DNA of 64,000 bases from Alphaproteobacteria bacterium LSUCC0684 (GTDB lineage Bacteria; Pseudomonadota; Alphaproteobacteria; Puniceispirillales; UBA1172). Within the stretch, counting starts at the first letter, position 1; each line of letters starts with the position of its first letter. This document shows positions 18,329 to 27,437 of the stretch, one piece after another. The stretch lies in the NCBI GenBank assembly GCA_041228335.1, contig CP166130.1, forward strand, positions 1,512,638 through 1,576,637, read 5' to 3'. The position numbers and the translations under genes were made by a program. The notes beneath the pieces were generated by a model. It had not been told where the DNA came from. It saw nothing but the letters and a program-made list of their open reading frames with translations, and ran no database searches.

Positions 18329-19146
18329 GTCGGCGCGATGCCCGCAATCGTCATCCCTCTTGCGGCGGCAATGGTGCGGACCTCATCTTCTTCGGCGATG
18401 AGCACCCCGCCTCTTTCAACGGCGATGATCGATATCCCAGCATCGGCCGCACGCATGAGGGTTGTTGCACCTATCACGGGCGGGTCCAGCCGGCCATCCT
18501 GATCGGGCTTGCGCATCTTGACGAGAACAGCAGGGCCAAGATCGGGATCAACCAGCGCCGCGCATCGATCGAGCATGGCATCCGTGCCTTCGGCGGCCTC
18601 AATGGCAAGAACGCGGCTGCCCTGAACCACCACCGCCTGCCCGACATCAAACGGCCCCAGCGCGGCAAGGACTTGCTGCCCTGTCCGGATGCTGTTTAAC
18701 GCCGCATCATCGGGCTCGGCGCCCGCGATCAACCCTTCGCCTGCCATGACATCGGAAAGAATGGTTTTTATATCAATGACTTCCATGCCTTCTTTGGCAA
18801 ATTCATCCCTGATCATTTCAAGCGCAGCGTTATCCCCTGATGCAAGAAGTTTCATCACCAGCCGGGAAGACCGCAGATCAGGGATCACCGACGCGAGCCC
18901 GGGGCGGACAAATTTGCCCGTCATGATCACCTGCCGGCAGCCTTCTTTCTTCAGGGCCTTGAGGATGGTATCAAACGCGCCGACGCGTATTTCCTCGTGG
19001 CGAAAAGCGCTATAATCGGCATCCGCCACACCGCGGAGGGCTATCACAAACACCTCCTGCCCCCGGGCCAGAGCCGCTTCCGCCACCAGTTTCGGCAAGG
19101 TCCCGGCCGCTGCAATTATCCCCAGAGTTGGCGCTGCAACGGTCAT
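18325..19146 (-). CDS. lpxI: UDP-2,3-diacylglucosamine diphosphatase LpxI
   Basis: Hydrolyses UDP-2,3-diacylglucosamine to lipid X; LpxI is the non-orthologous replacement for LpxH in alphaproteobacteria and others. The 273-residue protein starts with LGIIAAAGTLPKLVAEAALARG, has IMTGKFVRPGL near residue 95, the GEGLIAGAEPDD region near 155, and the C-terminal domain GQAVVVQGSRVLAIEAAEGTDAML, PVIGATTLMRAADAGIS and AVERGGVLIAEEDEV. The location between lpxA and lpxB fits its role. It overlaps lpxB by four bases. Confidence 0.93.
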   Translation of the reverse strand: MTVAAPTLGIIAAAGTLPKLVAEAALARGQEVFVIALRGVADADYSAFRHEEIRVGAFDTILKALKKEGCRQVIMTGKFVRPGLASVIPDLRSSRLVMKLLASGDNAALEMIRDEFAKEGMEVIDIKTILSDVMAGEGLIAGAEPDDAALNSIRTGQQVLAALGPFDVGQAVVVQGSRVLAIEAAEGTDAMLDRCAALVDPDLGPAVLVKMRKPDQDGRLDPPVIGATTLMRAADAGISIIAVERGGVLIAEEDEVRTIAAARGMTIAGIAPT

Positions 19147-19151
19147 TCCGT

Positions 19152-19940
19152 CTACCGTTCCGGATGGCAGAGCGGTTTATCGCCGCCTTCCCTGATGAAC
19201 GTGAGGATCGCGTTGACTTCCGCATCATCGCCGTAAAGACGATCGACTTCGTCGATCCGCTCGTTGAACGTGCCTTCCTGGGCGAAAAGAAGCCGGTAGG
19301 CACGGCGGATCAGCGTAACCTGATCCTTGCTGTATCCACGACGTTTCAGGCCGATCAGATTAAGCCCGGTCAGTACCGCCCGGGGGCCGAAAACCGAACC
19401 GTAGGGGATCACATCGGCGGTGACGCCGGTCATCCCGGAAATCATGGCATGCTTGCCGATGCGGACATATTGCTTGATCGCGCTGTTGCCCCCTATATAG
19501 GCGTAGTCATCGATATGCACATGGCCGCCGAGCATCGCATCATTGGTGATGATGATATTGTTGCCGAGCACGCAATCATGGGCAATGTGGCAGCCGACAA
19601 AGAAGAGATTGTTATCGCCGATCCGGGTCACCATGTTGTCGAGCGCCGTCCCCGGATGCATGGTGACATTCTCCCGGATCACGTTGTTGTTGCCGATCTC
19701 AAGCACGCTCGGCTCACCTTTATAGAGGGTATGCTGGGGCGCCTTGCCAAGAACGGCAAATGGATAGATCTCATTGCCTTTGCCGATGCTGGTATGGCCG
19801 TCAAGGACGACATGGCTGTGCAGATGGCACCCGGCGCCGATGGTAACATGCTCGCCGACCAGACAATATGGGCCGATGACGACATCATCGGCGATATCAG
19901 CGCCCTCGGCAATGAGCGCGGTGGGGTGAATCCGGCTCAT
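19152..19940 (-). CDS. lpxA: Acyl-ACP-UDP-GlcNAc O-acyltransferase LpxA
   Basis: First committed step of lipid A synthesis: transfers a 3-hydroxyacyl chain from ACP to UDP-GlcNAc. The 262-residue protein begins MSRIHPTALIAEGADIADDV and runs through hexapeptide repeats of the left-handed beta helix; the catalytic His lies in VGCHIAHDCVLGNN near residue 122. The C-terminal helical part begins near GLNLIGLKRRGYSKDQV. The start at 19940 is one base after the fabZ stop; an ATG seven codons upstream is inside fabZ. It belongs to the lpxD-fabZ-lpxA-lpxI-lpxB run. Confidence 0.96.
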   Translation of the reverse strand: MSRIHPTALIAEGADIADDVVIGPYCLVGEHVTIGAGCHLHSHVVLDGHTSIGKGNEIYPFAVLGKAPQHTLYKGEPSVLEIGNNNVIRENVTMHPGTALDNMVTRIGDNNLFFVGCHIAHDCVLGNNIIITNDAMLGGHVHIDDYAYIGGNSAIKQYVRIGKHAMISGMTGVTADVIPYGSVFGPRAVLTGLNLIGLKRRGYSKDQVTLIRRAYRLLFAQEGTFNERIDEVDRLYGDDAEVNAILTFIREGGDKPLCHPER

Positions 19941-19941
19941 C

Positions 19942-20400
19942 TCAGCGCCCCGGCTCAACAATCATGGCGGAAAACTCGGCGCTGGCCACGGCACGCCCGT
20001 CGATGGTAGCCTTGCCTTCGAACTTGAAGAGCATCCCCTTGCTGGCGGTATTCGTCACCTCGAGATAAAGGGTGTCGCCCGGGCGGGCCGGTGACCTGAA
20101 CTTGACCTTGTCGAGGGTGGTGAAATAGACATGCTTGCCCTGGGTGTCGTCTTTGTTGCTATAGGCGATGAGCACCCCGGCTGTCTGGGCCATGGCCTCG
20201 ACAATCAGCACCCCCGGCATGATGGGATGGCCCGGGAAATGCCCGGCCAGATGCGGCTCTGTACTGGTGATGGCCTTGATCCCCCTTGCCTTTTCATGGG
20301 GGACGATTTCATCCACCCGGTCGATCAAAAGAAAGGGGTGACGATGCGGGATCAACTCCAGTATGTCGGGGTGATCAAGTACGATTGATGTGTCAGCCAT
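19942..20400 (-). CDS. fabZ: 3-hydroxyacyl-ACP dehydratase FabZ
   Basis: Hot-dog fold dehydratase of fatty acid elongation, competing with LpxA and LpxD for hydroxyacyl-ACP. The 152-residue protein has LIPHRHPFLLIDRV (catalytic His) near residue 16, HFPGHPIMPGVLIVEAMAQ (catalytic Glu) near 54, and KVKFRSPARPGDTLYLEV near 98. It lies between lpxD and lpxA with gaps of three and one bases, the classical order balancing phospholipid and lipid A supply. Confidence 0.96.
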   Translation of the reverse strand: MADTSIVLDHPDILELIPHRHPFLLIDRVDEIVPHEKARGIKAITSTEPHLAGHFPGHPIMPGVLIVEAMAQTAGVLIAYSNKDDTQGKHVYFTTLDKVKFRSPARPGDTLYLEVTNTASKGMLFKFEGKATIDGRAVASAEFSAMIVEPGR

Positions 20401-20403
20401 GCC

Positions 20404-21459
20404 CTAATCTCCTTTGCTTGAATCATTGCCTGTCTTGCTGCCATCACGGGGGCCGGCCTTGCCCCGGGCCAGCCGCCGCAGCGCCGCCACCTGACGGCGA
20501 AATTCAGCCGCCGGAACAGCCGGAAACCCGCCCAGCACCTGCCCGCTGCCAAAATCCCTTGTGATGCCGGTGCGTCCGGCCAGCATATTGCCGTCGCCGA
20601 TACGGACATGATCCGCCATGCCGGCCTGGGCGCCGATCACGTTGTTGCGCCCGATCCGGACTCCGCCGGCAAGACCTGTCTGCCCGCAGATGATCGTGCC
20701 GTCGCCGATTTCAACGTTATGCGCGATATGTGTCTGGTTATCCACCATGACATTATCCCCGAGCACCGTATCTTCGATGAAGCCCCGGTCAATCGTCACC
20801 GAGGCGCCGATATGGCAGCGATCGCCGATCATGACCCGGCCGATATGGGGAATGACAACATTTCCTTCCTGCCTGGTGATCCCGAACCCGGTAAAGCCGA
20901 TGACCGTATTGGGGCCGATATGGCAATGCGCGCCAATCCTGGCATCCATGATGGTGGTGTTTGAATCGATGGCGGTATGCGCACCGATCACGCAACCCCG
21001 GCCGATATGCACCCCGGCCCCGATCACCGTGCCTTCGCCGAGGGTGACGCCAGCGTCGATCACCGCATGGGCACTGATGCAGGCCCCCTCGCCTATATGC
21101 GCGGTATCTGCCACGACGGCCGAAGGATGAATACCGGGGGCAAGGGCTTCTTCGGGGATCATCGCACGCATGACCAGCCCAAGGGATGATTTCGGGTCCG
21201 GCACGGCAATGGTGATGACCCGGGGCGGCAGTCGATGCGCAAGATCAGGCAGGGTAAGGCAGATCAGCTGTGTATCGGAGATATGTTCAATCAGGCTTTC
21301 ACGGGCAAGGAAGCAGATATCGCCTGCCCCGGCTTCTGCTGCCGCGGCGATGCCGTCAATCATCGCCTCCGCCGAGCCGTGGATCAGCTCACCCCGGACA
21401 AGATCGACGGCGGCGGCAACGCTGATGGGATCGAGTTGCGGTGATGTGCTCCCGGTCAT
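20404..21459 (-). CDS. lpxD: UDP-3-O-acylglucosamine N-acyltransferase LpxD
   Basis: Adds the N-linked hydroxyacyl chain in lipid A synthesis, 351 residues. An N-terminal UDP-binding domain (about 1-110) is followed by a long hexapeptide beta helix. HIAHNVEIGDGTIICGQTG near residue 250 contains the catalytic His. The helix ends near GRTGITRDFGSG, after which a C-terminal segment carries VPAAEFRRQVAALRRLARG, the expected ACP-contacting helix. The start overlaps the end of the Skp-like gene by four bases. Confidence 0.95.
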   Translation of the reverse strand: MTGSTSPQLDPISVAAAVDLVRGELIHGSAEAMIDGIAAAAEAGAGDICFLARESLIEHISDTQLICLTLPDLAHRLPPRVITIAVPDPKSSLGLVMRAMIPEEALAPGIHPSAVVADTAHIGEGACISAHAVIDAGVTLGEGTVIGAGVHIGRGCVIGAHTAIDSNTTIMDARIGAHCHIGPNTVIGFTGFGITRQEGNVVIPHIGRVMIGDRCHIGASVTIDRGFIEDTVLGDNVMVDNQTHIAHNVEIGDGTIICGQTGLAGGVRIGRNNVIGAQAGMADHVRIGDGNMLAGRTGITRDFGSGQVLGGFPAVPAAEFRRQVAALRRLARGKAGPRDGSKTGNDSSKGD

Positions 21460-22034
21460 TGCGGTACCTTGGGGGTTGTGCGGGTGATGACGAGGTTTTT
21501 TGTCCGCTCATTGAGCCGGGCCAGCGCTGAATCGGAAATATCAAGACTGGTATCGTAGATCACCGCAACCTGCCGCTGGAGGACAACGGCAAGCCCGCGC
21601 TCCTGGGCGATTTCGGAAATGATCTTGATCAGTTCCTGTTCCAGTTTTTCCTGGGCTTCGACGATGGATCTTTCAAAACTGTCCTTCTGGATCTGGATGG
21701 ATTGCTGTATCCGGACCACCCGTTGTTCAAATTCGGAAAGTCGTGTGTTGAATTCCGCTTCACTCAAATTCTCGCGATCTTCGTTGAGCTTCTTTTCCGC
21801 TTCACGTAATTCGAGCTCTTCTTTCGAGACCTGTGCCTGAAAGAGCGCATTCTGCTCATCCAGCACGGCCCTGATCCTGACCATGGCATCGGACTGCTGC
21901 AATACCTGCTTCATGTCGACAACGGCGATGCCGGACGGGGCCTGCTGCGGGTCAACCTGGGCGGATGCCGCCGAAGACAGGGCAACGCACAGCATCCCCA
22001 GAACAAGTGCCAGACCTCGATATGCCTTGATCAC
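21456..22034 (-). CDS. skp: OmpH/Skp-family periplasmic chaperone
   Basis: Periplasmic holdase of outer-membrane proteins, placed as usual between bamA and lpxD. The protein of about 192 residues has an N-terminal signal peptide (AYRGLALVLGMLCVALSSAASA, cleavage before QVDPQQ), an IAVVDMKQVLQQSDAMVRI strand, a charged coiled-coil hairpin (about residues 75-140, rich in Glu, Gln, Arg) and a C-terminal LAVVLQRQVAVIYDTSLDIS. The start is taken as the GTG at 22034, eight bases after the bamA stop and preceded by AGGG; GTG 22040 is possible. An ATG further upstream would lie inside bamA. Confidence 0.88.
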   Translation of the reverse strand: MIKAYRGLALVLGMLCVALSSAASAQVDPQQAPSGIAVVDMKQVLQQSDAMVRIRAVLDEQNALFQAQVSKEELELREAEKKLNEDRENLSEAEFNTRLSEFEQRVVRIQQSIQIQKDSFERSIVEAQEKLEQELIKIISEIAQERGLAVVLQRQVAVIYDTSLDISDSALARLNERTKNLVITRTTPKVPQ

Positions 22035-22041
22035 CTTCACC

Positions 22042-24312
22042 CTAGAACCGTCCACCGAAGCTGAACTGGAAGACCTTGGTCTTGTCGTAGCTTTTCTTTT
22101 CAAGCGGGAAGGCCCAGATAAACGACATCGGGCCGATGGCGGTATCCCAGAGGAGGCCGTAGCCCAGCGAGCTGCGCATGCTGCTGTCATTCGCCCCGCG
22201 GACATTTGCCGGATAATCCGTCCCCCAGAGGCTGCCGATATCCGTAAAGACCGTCCAGCGGAGGCCAAGATCCTTGTCAAACCCGGCATCGGAGGTCAGG
22301 TTCAGGCTGGCGATGTAATAGTTGTTGCCGCCCACCGCCGTATCATCGCCGGTGTCACGAGGCCCGATCCCGGAGCCGCCGAAACCGCGAAGCTTGCGGC
22401 CACCGATCTGGAAGCGGTTGGACCGCGTAACTTTCTCGCCAAGCCCGTCAATAAAGCCGGTTTCCCCATCCACGCCGATCACATAGGTGCCGAAAAGAAG
22501 AGGCTTGAGATACTGGCCGCGGAGAACGGTGCTGGCATAGGTCACATCACCGCCAAGACCGGCGAGACTCTGCGTTGCCCTGAGAAGATATCCTTTCCGG
22601 GGGTCGATGCGGTTGTCCCGGGTATCCTTGGAGATGGTGTAGGAGACTTCGGAGACAAGTAGCGTGCCTTCATCCCCACTGGTCGAAGCGCTGGTGGTTG
22701 ATGATGTTCGTGTTTTTGTTTCAGCCAGAAGATAGCCAACGCGATGGCGATAATTGCCTGCCGCCGAAAAGCCGAAGCCGAAATCAAACCCGCCTTTTTC
22801 GGTGGTGACGTCGGAAACCTCGCTTTCATCCTTGAAAATGTCAAAACTGCCGAGGAGATTGCGATCAAACAGATGCGGCTCGGTTATGCCGGCGCGAAAG
22901 TTTGTTTTCTTCCCGGAGACGCTGAGGCTGGCGCGTGCGCCCTTGCCTGTGCCGAGGAAATTGTTCTCGTTGATGCCGAGAGAGAGAGATCCCTGATCAA
23001 AGGTCGAATATCCAAAGCCGATGGCAAAGGTTCCGGTCGCGGTTTCTTCCACATTCATCTCAACGATCGACTGCTCTTCGCTGCTTCCCGGCTGGACGTT
23101 GACGCTCACTTTCGAGAAATATCCAAGGTTGCGGACGTTCCTCTCCGATTGCGTCAGTTTCAGCTGATTGAAACTGTCGCCTTCAACCAGTTCGAACTCA
23201 CGCCGGATGACGCTGTCTAGCGTGCGGTCATTCCCCTTGATGCTGATCTCTTCGACGTAATTGCGCTGACTGGAGGCGATATTGATCATCACGTCCAGCG
23301 TTTTTGCCTCATTGTCGAGATCGAATTGCGGCGCCACGTTGACAAAAGCGTAACCCAGAGTTCCCAGCGCATTGGTAATCTCGCCCAATGTCTCTTCCAT
23401 GACGCGGGTATCGTAGATCTCCCCACGTTCAAGAGTGATGTATTCTTCAAGGGCCGAGCCCTCAAGCCCTTCAATCTCCGAGTTGATCGCTACCTCAGCC
23501 ACGGCATATTGATCGCCCTCACTGATCTGGAAGGTCAGCACAAAGCCGCTCCGGTCGGGCAGCAATTCCCCTGTCGCCCGGACAATGTCAATTTCGGCAT
23601 ACCCGTTTTCCAGGTAGAACTGGCGGAGATTCTGGGTGTCGAGCCGGAGACGCCCGGGATCATATTTGTCGTTGGCGGTGAAAAAGATATACCATTTGGT
23701 CTCACGCGACTGGATCACGCTTTTGAGTGCCCGGTCGCTGAAACGTTCATTGCCGATGAACTTGATCGCCTTGATCTTGATGAGCGGCCCTTCGTCAATC
23801 TCAAAGACCAGATCGACGCGTTTATCCGGCAACTCGATGATCTTGGGGTTGATGATCGCGGCATAGCGGCCGGACTGCCTATATACCTCCATCAGCGTGT
23901 TCTTGGTATCGAGTGCGAGTTTATCGGTGTAGACGCGGCGGGGCTTGATATTGATGATCTCAAGCAATTGTTCGTCCTTGAGCACGTCATTGCCCTCAAG
24001 GGAGATGCGATTGATGATCGGGTTTTCATCCACCGTGATGGTCAGGATACCTTCTGAAAAATCAATCATGACATCATTGAAAAGTTCGGTGTCGTAAAGC
24101 CGGCTGAGAATGGAATTCAGCTCTCTGTCTGAAAGGCTTTCCCCGACGCGGACAGCAGCGTAGGCGAGCACGGTTTCAGGATCAATCCGCTGGGCCCCCT
24201 CAACATTGATCTTTGCTACAGGCGCCGGATTGTTCTGGGCATACGTCTCCGAAGAAAGACCGGTCCATCCGATAACAGCCATGATGACAAAAAGAAAAGC
24301 CAGTTTCTTCAT
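22042..24312 (-). CDS. bamA: Outer membrane protein assembly factor BamA
   Basis: Omp85 core of the BAM complex that folds beta-barrel proteins into the outer membrane, 756 residues. A signal peptide (KLAFLFVIMAVIGW, cleavage after TYA) precedes five POTRA domains (about residues 25-420), for example KINVEGAQRIDPETVLAYA and the fifth-domain EISIKGNDRTLDSVIRREFEL. The barrel follows, with the RGFGGSGIGPRD loop-6 motif (the RGF part of VRGF/Y) near residue 645, and it ends FQFSFGGRF with the terminal Phe of outer-membrane barrels. It lies between rseP and skp. Confidence 0.96.
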   Translation of the reverse strand: MKKLAFLFVIMAVIGWTGLSSETYAQNNPAPVAKINVEGAQRIDPETVLAYAAVRVGESLSDRELNSILSRLYDTELFNDVMIDFSEGILTITVDENPIINRISLEGNDVLKDEQLLEIINIKPRRVYTDKLALDTKNTLMEVYRQSGRYAAIINPKIIELPDKRVDLVFEIDEGPLIKIKAIKFIGNERFSDRALKSVIQSRETKWYIFFTANDKYDPGRLRLDTQNLRQFYLENGYAEIDIVRATGELLPDRSGFVLTFQISEGDQYAVAEVAINSEIEGLEGSALEEYITLERGEIYDTRVMEETLGEITNALGTLGYAFVNVAPQFDLDNEAKTLDVMINIASSQRNYVEEISIKGNDRTLDSVIRREFELVEGDSFNQLKLTQSERNVRNLGYFSKVSVNVQPGSSEEQSIVEMNVEETATGTFAIGFGYSTFDQGSLSLGINENNFLGTGKGARASLSVSGKKTNFRAGITEPHLFDRNLLGSFDIFKDESEVSDVTTEKGGFDFGFGFSAAGNYRHRVGYLLAETKTRTSSTTSASTSGDEGTLLVSEVSYTISKDTRDNRIDPRKGYLLRATQSLAGLGGDVTYASTVLRGQYLKPLLFGTYVIGVDGETGFIDGLGEKVTRSNRFQIGGRKLRGFGGSGIGPRDTGDDTAVGGNNYYIASLNLTSDAGFDKDLGLRWTVFTDIGSLWGTDYPANVRGANDSSMRSSLGYGLLWDTAIGPMSFIWAFPLEKKSYDKTKVFQFSFGGRF

Positions 24313-24373
24313 AACAGATCCCCATCCGCGTTCGGGAACACTATACCGATGTTCAAGGGTGCATTAAAGGCCT

Positions 24374-25453
24374 TTAACATTCCGAGCCGATATTCCCAAG
24401 AATATCGAAAAATGTCACCACGATGATCATGGTGATGAGAAACGCCATTCCGGCGCGCATGATCATCTCCTGCATGCGCTGATCCATCGGCCTGCCCATG
24501 AGTTTCTGGATACCGAAGAACATGAGATGGCCACCATCCAGCGCCGGTACCGGCAAGAGATTGACCAGACCGAGATTGATCGAAATCACCGCCGTGAACA
24601 GGGCAAGACTGGCAAAGCCCCTGCTCGCCGCGTGACCTGAAATCTCCGCAATCTTGACCGGCCCGCCCAATTCCCCCTTGTTGGCGTTGCCGCTGACAAG
24701 CCGGCCTATACCCCGAAGCATGGTAAAGGCCATATTGAAACTGTCATATGTCGCCAGAACCAGCGCTTCGCCCGGCCCGTATATCTTGAGCTCACCCCCC
24801 GAGGATACAACGCCGAGCCGGCCGTAATCGGTCATCAGGCAGCGATCTTCCACAATCTCAGGAATAACCGTGAGGAGCATTTTCGTGCCCCGGCGTTCCA
24901 CCAGCATCTCTATCGGCTTGCCGGGACTTTCAAAGACAAAAGCTCTCAATTCCTTGAAATCCCTGACCCTGTAGCCGTTGACTTCGGTAACCACATCACC
25001 GGTCATCAGGCCAGCCTGTTCGGCGGCCCCGCCGGGCTGAATTTCACCGATCACATTGGGGATGGTCACCTTGCCGATACTGATATACATCATCGCAATG
25101 ATCACTATCCCGAGGATGAAATTGGCAATCGGCCCCATGGCGACAATGAAGGCTTTTGCCCCGAGGCTGGCAGACTGGAAACTGCCTTCGATATTGTCGG
25201 CATCCGGCGACGGCGTGCTCGAGGCATCCATATCCCCTGCCATGCGGACATATCCACCAAGGGGAAGGGCTGCAAATTTCCACCTTGTGCCGTGCCGGTC
25301 CGTGAAGCCAAAAATTTCGGGCCCGAAGCCCACAGAAAATACCTCGACAACCACGCCGGATCGCCGTGCCGCCCAGAAATGACCCAGTTCATGAAAAAAT
25401 ACTACCGGCGTCAGAACGATGAGGAAGGTCAGGAAACTGTAGCCTATACCCAT
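24374..25453 (-). CDS. rseP: RseP-type site-2 zinc metalloprotease
   Basis: Intramembrane protease of the S2P family, cleaving membrane anchors such as anti-sigma factors or signal-peptide remnants. The 359-residue protein has HELGHF (metal-binding HExxH) in the first membrane segment near residue 21, a single PDZ domain (about 120-205, GGAAEQAGLMTGDVVTEVNG), and the LLPVPALDGGHLMFF segment (the LDG motif) near 315. At least four membrane spans are visible. Alphaproteobacterial versions often have one PDZ rather than two. A perfect 14-base palindrome, TTAAAGG-CCTTTAA, at 24364-24377 includes the stop codon. Confidence 0.94.
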   Translation of the reverse strand: MGIGYSFLTFLIVLTPVVFFHELGHFWAARRSGVVVEVFSVGFGPEIFGFTDRHGTRWKFAALPLGGYVRMAGDMDASSTPSPDADNIEGSFQSASLGAKAFIVAMGPIANFILGIVIIAMMYISIGKVTIPNVIGEIQPGGAAEQAGLMTGDVVTEVNGYRVRDFKELRAFVFESPGKPIEMLVERRGTKMLLTVIPEIVEDRCLMTDYGRLGVVSSGGELKIYGPGEALVLATYDSFNMAFTMLRGIGRLVSGNANKGELGGPVKIAEISGHAASRGFASLALFTAVISINLGLVNLLPVPALDGGHLMFFGIQKLMGRPMDQRMQEMIMRAGMAFLITMIIVVTFFDILGNIGSEC

Positions 25454-25470
25454 TTTTCGTTTTTCCGATC

Positions 25471-26643
25471 CTAGTTGTGTCCGTGGCGTTCCAGCCAATC
25501 CCTAGAAGCCTGACGTGTTAGCCGGTCAATTTCAAGGATTGATTGCATGGTAGGCTCGCCCCTGGCGTTTACTGTGTCCATCATGTGACCATTCAGCTCG
25601 GCGATATCAAGAAAACCGATCTGCCCGTTGAGAAAAAAAGACACCGCCTCTTCATTGGCGGCATTCAGTACGGCCGGAGAAAGACCGCCCCGGCGGGACG
25701 CCTCCCGCGCCATTTCAAGACAGGGAAAACGATCATTATCGGGATGTTCAAATTCAAGCGGGGGCAGGCCTGCAAGATCAAATGGCGTGCTGTTCCAGTC
25801 AAGACGTTCCGGCCAGGCCAGGGCATAGGAAATCGGCACCCGCATATCCGCCGGGCCAAACTGGGCGAGATGCGAGCCGTCGCGATAGGTCACCATGCCG
25901 TGGATGATCGAATGTCGGTGGATATAGACCCGAACGCGGTCTTCGGGCAGGCCGAAAAGCACGGCGGCTTCCAGCACCTCAAGCCCCTTGTTCATCATGG
26001 TTGCCGAATCGACCGAAATCTTCGCCCCCATCGACCAGTTGGGATGGGCCACGGCCTCAAACGGGGTGGCGGAGCGCATGGTATCAAGGTCACTTTCCCA
26101 GAACGGCCCGCCGGAGGCCGTCAGGGTGATGCTTTCCACATGGGCGGCCGAAGGATCAACCCAGGCCTGATAGACGGCGTTATGTTCGGAATCGACAGGC
26201 AGGATCGTGGCGCCGGAACGCGCTGCCTCGGCCAAAAGGAGAGACCCTGCCGTTACCAGCGATTCCTTGTTGGCGATAGCAACAATGCCAGAACGCCGGA
26301 CCGCTGCCAGCGTCGGCGCAAGACCGGCCAGCCCCATAATGGCGGAAACCGTCACATCCGCAGGACGTGCGGCAAGATCAGCCACCGCATCCGGGCCGGC
26401 ATGAACCTCAATGCCTGTGCCGGCAAGCGCTTCGGCAAGAGGTGCATAGCCCTCTTGATCGGCTATCGCCACATGTTGCGGTAAATATCGCCGGGCAAGG
26501 CCGCAGAGTTTCGCCACATCGCTGCCAGCGGTGAGCACGGTAATCCGGAAGCGTTCAGGAAACTGATCAACAAGTTTCAGGGTGCTTGTGCCAATTGATC
26601 CGGTGGCGCCCAAAAGGGCCAGAGTTCGCCTTTCTTCAGCCAT
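25471..26643 (-). CDS. dxr: 1-deoxy-D-xylulose-5-phosphate reductoisomerase
   Basis: Makes methylerythritol phosphate from DXP with NADPH, committing carbon to isoprenoids. The 390-residue protein starts with the Rossmann LALLGATGSIGTSTL, and has IANKESLVTAG near residue 120, LPVDSEHNAVYQ near 145, SGGPFWESD near 180, HPNWSMGAKISVDSATMMNKGLEVLEA (split around DSATMMNKG) and VYIHRHSIIHGMV. The start at 26643 overlaps the cdsA stop by eight bases. Its product pathway feeds uppS, two genes upstream. Confidence 0.96.
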   Translation of the reverse strand: MAEERRTLALLGATGSIGTSTLKLVDQFPERFRITVLTAGSDVAKLCGLARRYLPQHVAIADQEGYAPLAEALAGTGIEVHAGPDAVADLAARPADVTVSAIMGLAGLAPTLAAVRRSGIVAIANKESLVTAGSLLLAEAARSGATILPVDSEHNAVYQAWVDPSAAHVESITLTASGGPFWESDLDTMRSATPFEAVAHPNWSMGAKISVDSATMMNKGLEVLEAAVLFGLPEDRVRVYIHRHSIIHGMVTYRDGSHLAQFGPADMRVPISYALAWPERLDWNSTPFDLAGLPPLEFEHPDNDRFPCLEMAREASRRGGLSPAVLNAANEEAVSFFLNGQIGFLDIAELNGHMMDTVNARGEPTMQSILEIDRLTRQASRDWLERHGHN

Positions 26644-27433
26644 TGAGGCCTCCTGCGGCCAGGACAATATAGAGAAACGGTGCCGCCAGAAGGTAGCCGT
26701 CAAAACGGTCGAGCAGCCCGCCATGGCCGGGAAGGATACGGCCTGAATCCTTGACCTTGTAGCGACGCTTGAACCAGGATTCGAGCAGATCTCCGCCTAT
26801 TGAAAGATCTGCCATCACAAGCCCCATCAACCCTGCGCTCAACGGCGGAAACCCCAGCAGCATCCCCATCCCGACGCCTGCCAATCCCCCCCCCGCAAGA
26901 CCGGCGATCGCCCCGCTCCAGGTTTTGGACGGACTGATAACCGGGGCAAGTTTCGGCCCGCCAACTGCCCGGCCGATGAAATAGGCAGCGCTGTCGGCCG
27001 CAACGACCACGGCAATCATCAGCAAAAGCCAGTCACCCCCGAGAGGATGACGGATAATACCCGTCAGCGCGAAGATAGACGCCGCGATCCCGCCTGCAAC
27101 CAGCATGAACGGAAGAGACCGGCTGGTGGCGAGACTGAAAAGGCCCGCCCCGGCAAGAAACAGAAGCGCGGAGGCGTGACTGCCCGACCAGATGAAGGCA
27201 GCGGCAGGCGCAAGGCAGAGGATAATCTGAACAAGGCCAGATAGTGTCGCCAGCCCTCTTCCTGTTACCTGCACGGCTTCGGCGGCCATGATCAGGCCAA
27301 ATCCGATGACAAGCGCAAGGGCAATCGCGCCGCCATGATAGATGACGGCAATGACGGGAAGCAGAAAAACCGCGGTTACAAATCGACGTCCAAGATCGGA
27401 TTTTGCCGCACGCCCGGGGCTTTCATCTGCCAT
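26636..27433 (-). CDS. cdsA: Phosphatidate cytidylyltransferase
   Basis: Makes CDP-diacylglycerol for phospholipid synthesis in the inner membrane. The 265-residue protein has about seven hydrophobic spans and the C-terminal CdsA signature around PSKTWSGAIAGLAGGG, SIGGDLLESWFKRRYKVKDSG and LPGHGGLLDRFDGYLLAAP (conserved Asp residues for metal). The start at 27433 follows the uppS stop by four bases; the frame continues upstream only as antisense-like sequence. Part of the frr-uppS-cdsA-dxr-rseP-bamA run. Confidence 0.95.
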   Translation of the reverse strand: MADESPGRAAKSDLGRRFVTAVFLLPVIAVIYHGGAIALALVIGFGLIMAAEAVQVTGRGLATLSGLVQIILCLAPAAAFIWSGSHASALLFLAGAGLFSLATSRSLPFMLVAGGIAASIFALTGIIRHPLGGDWLLLMIAVVVAADSAAYFIGRAVGGPKLAPVISPSKTWSGAIAGLAGGGLAGVGMGMLLGFPPLSAGLMGLVMADLSIGGDLLESWFKRRYKVKDSGRILPGHGGLLDRFDGYLLAAPFLYIVLAAGGLNG

Positions 27434-27437
27434 CAGT

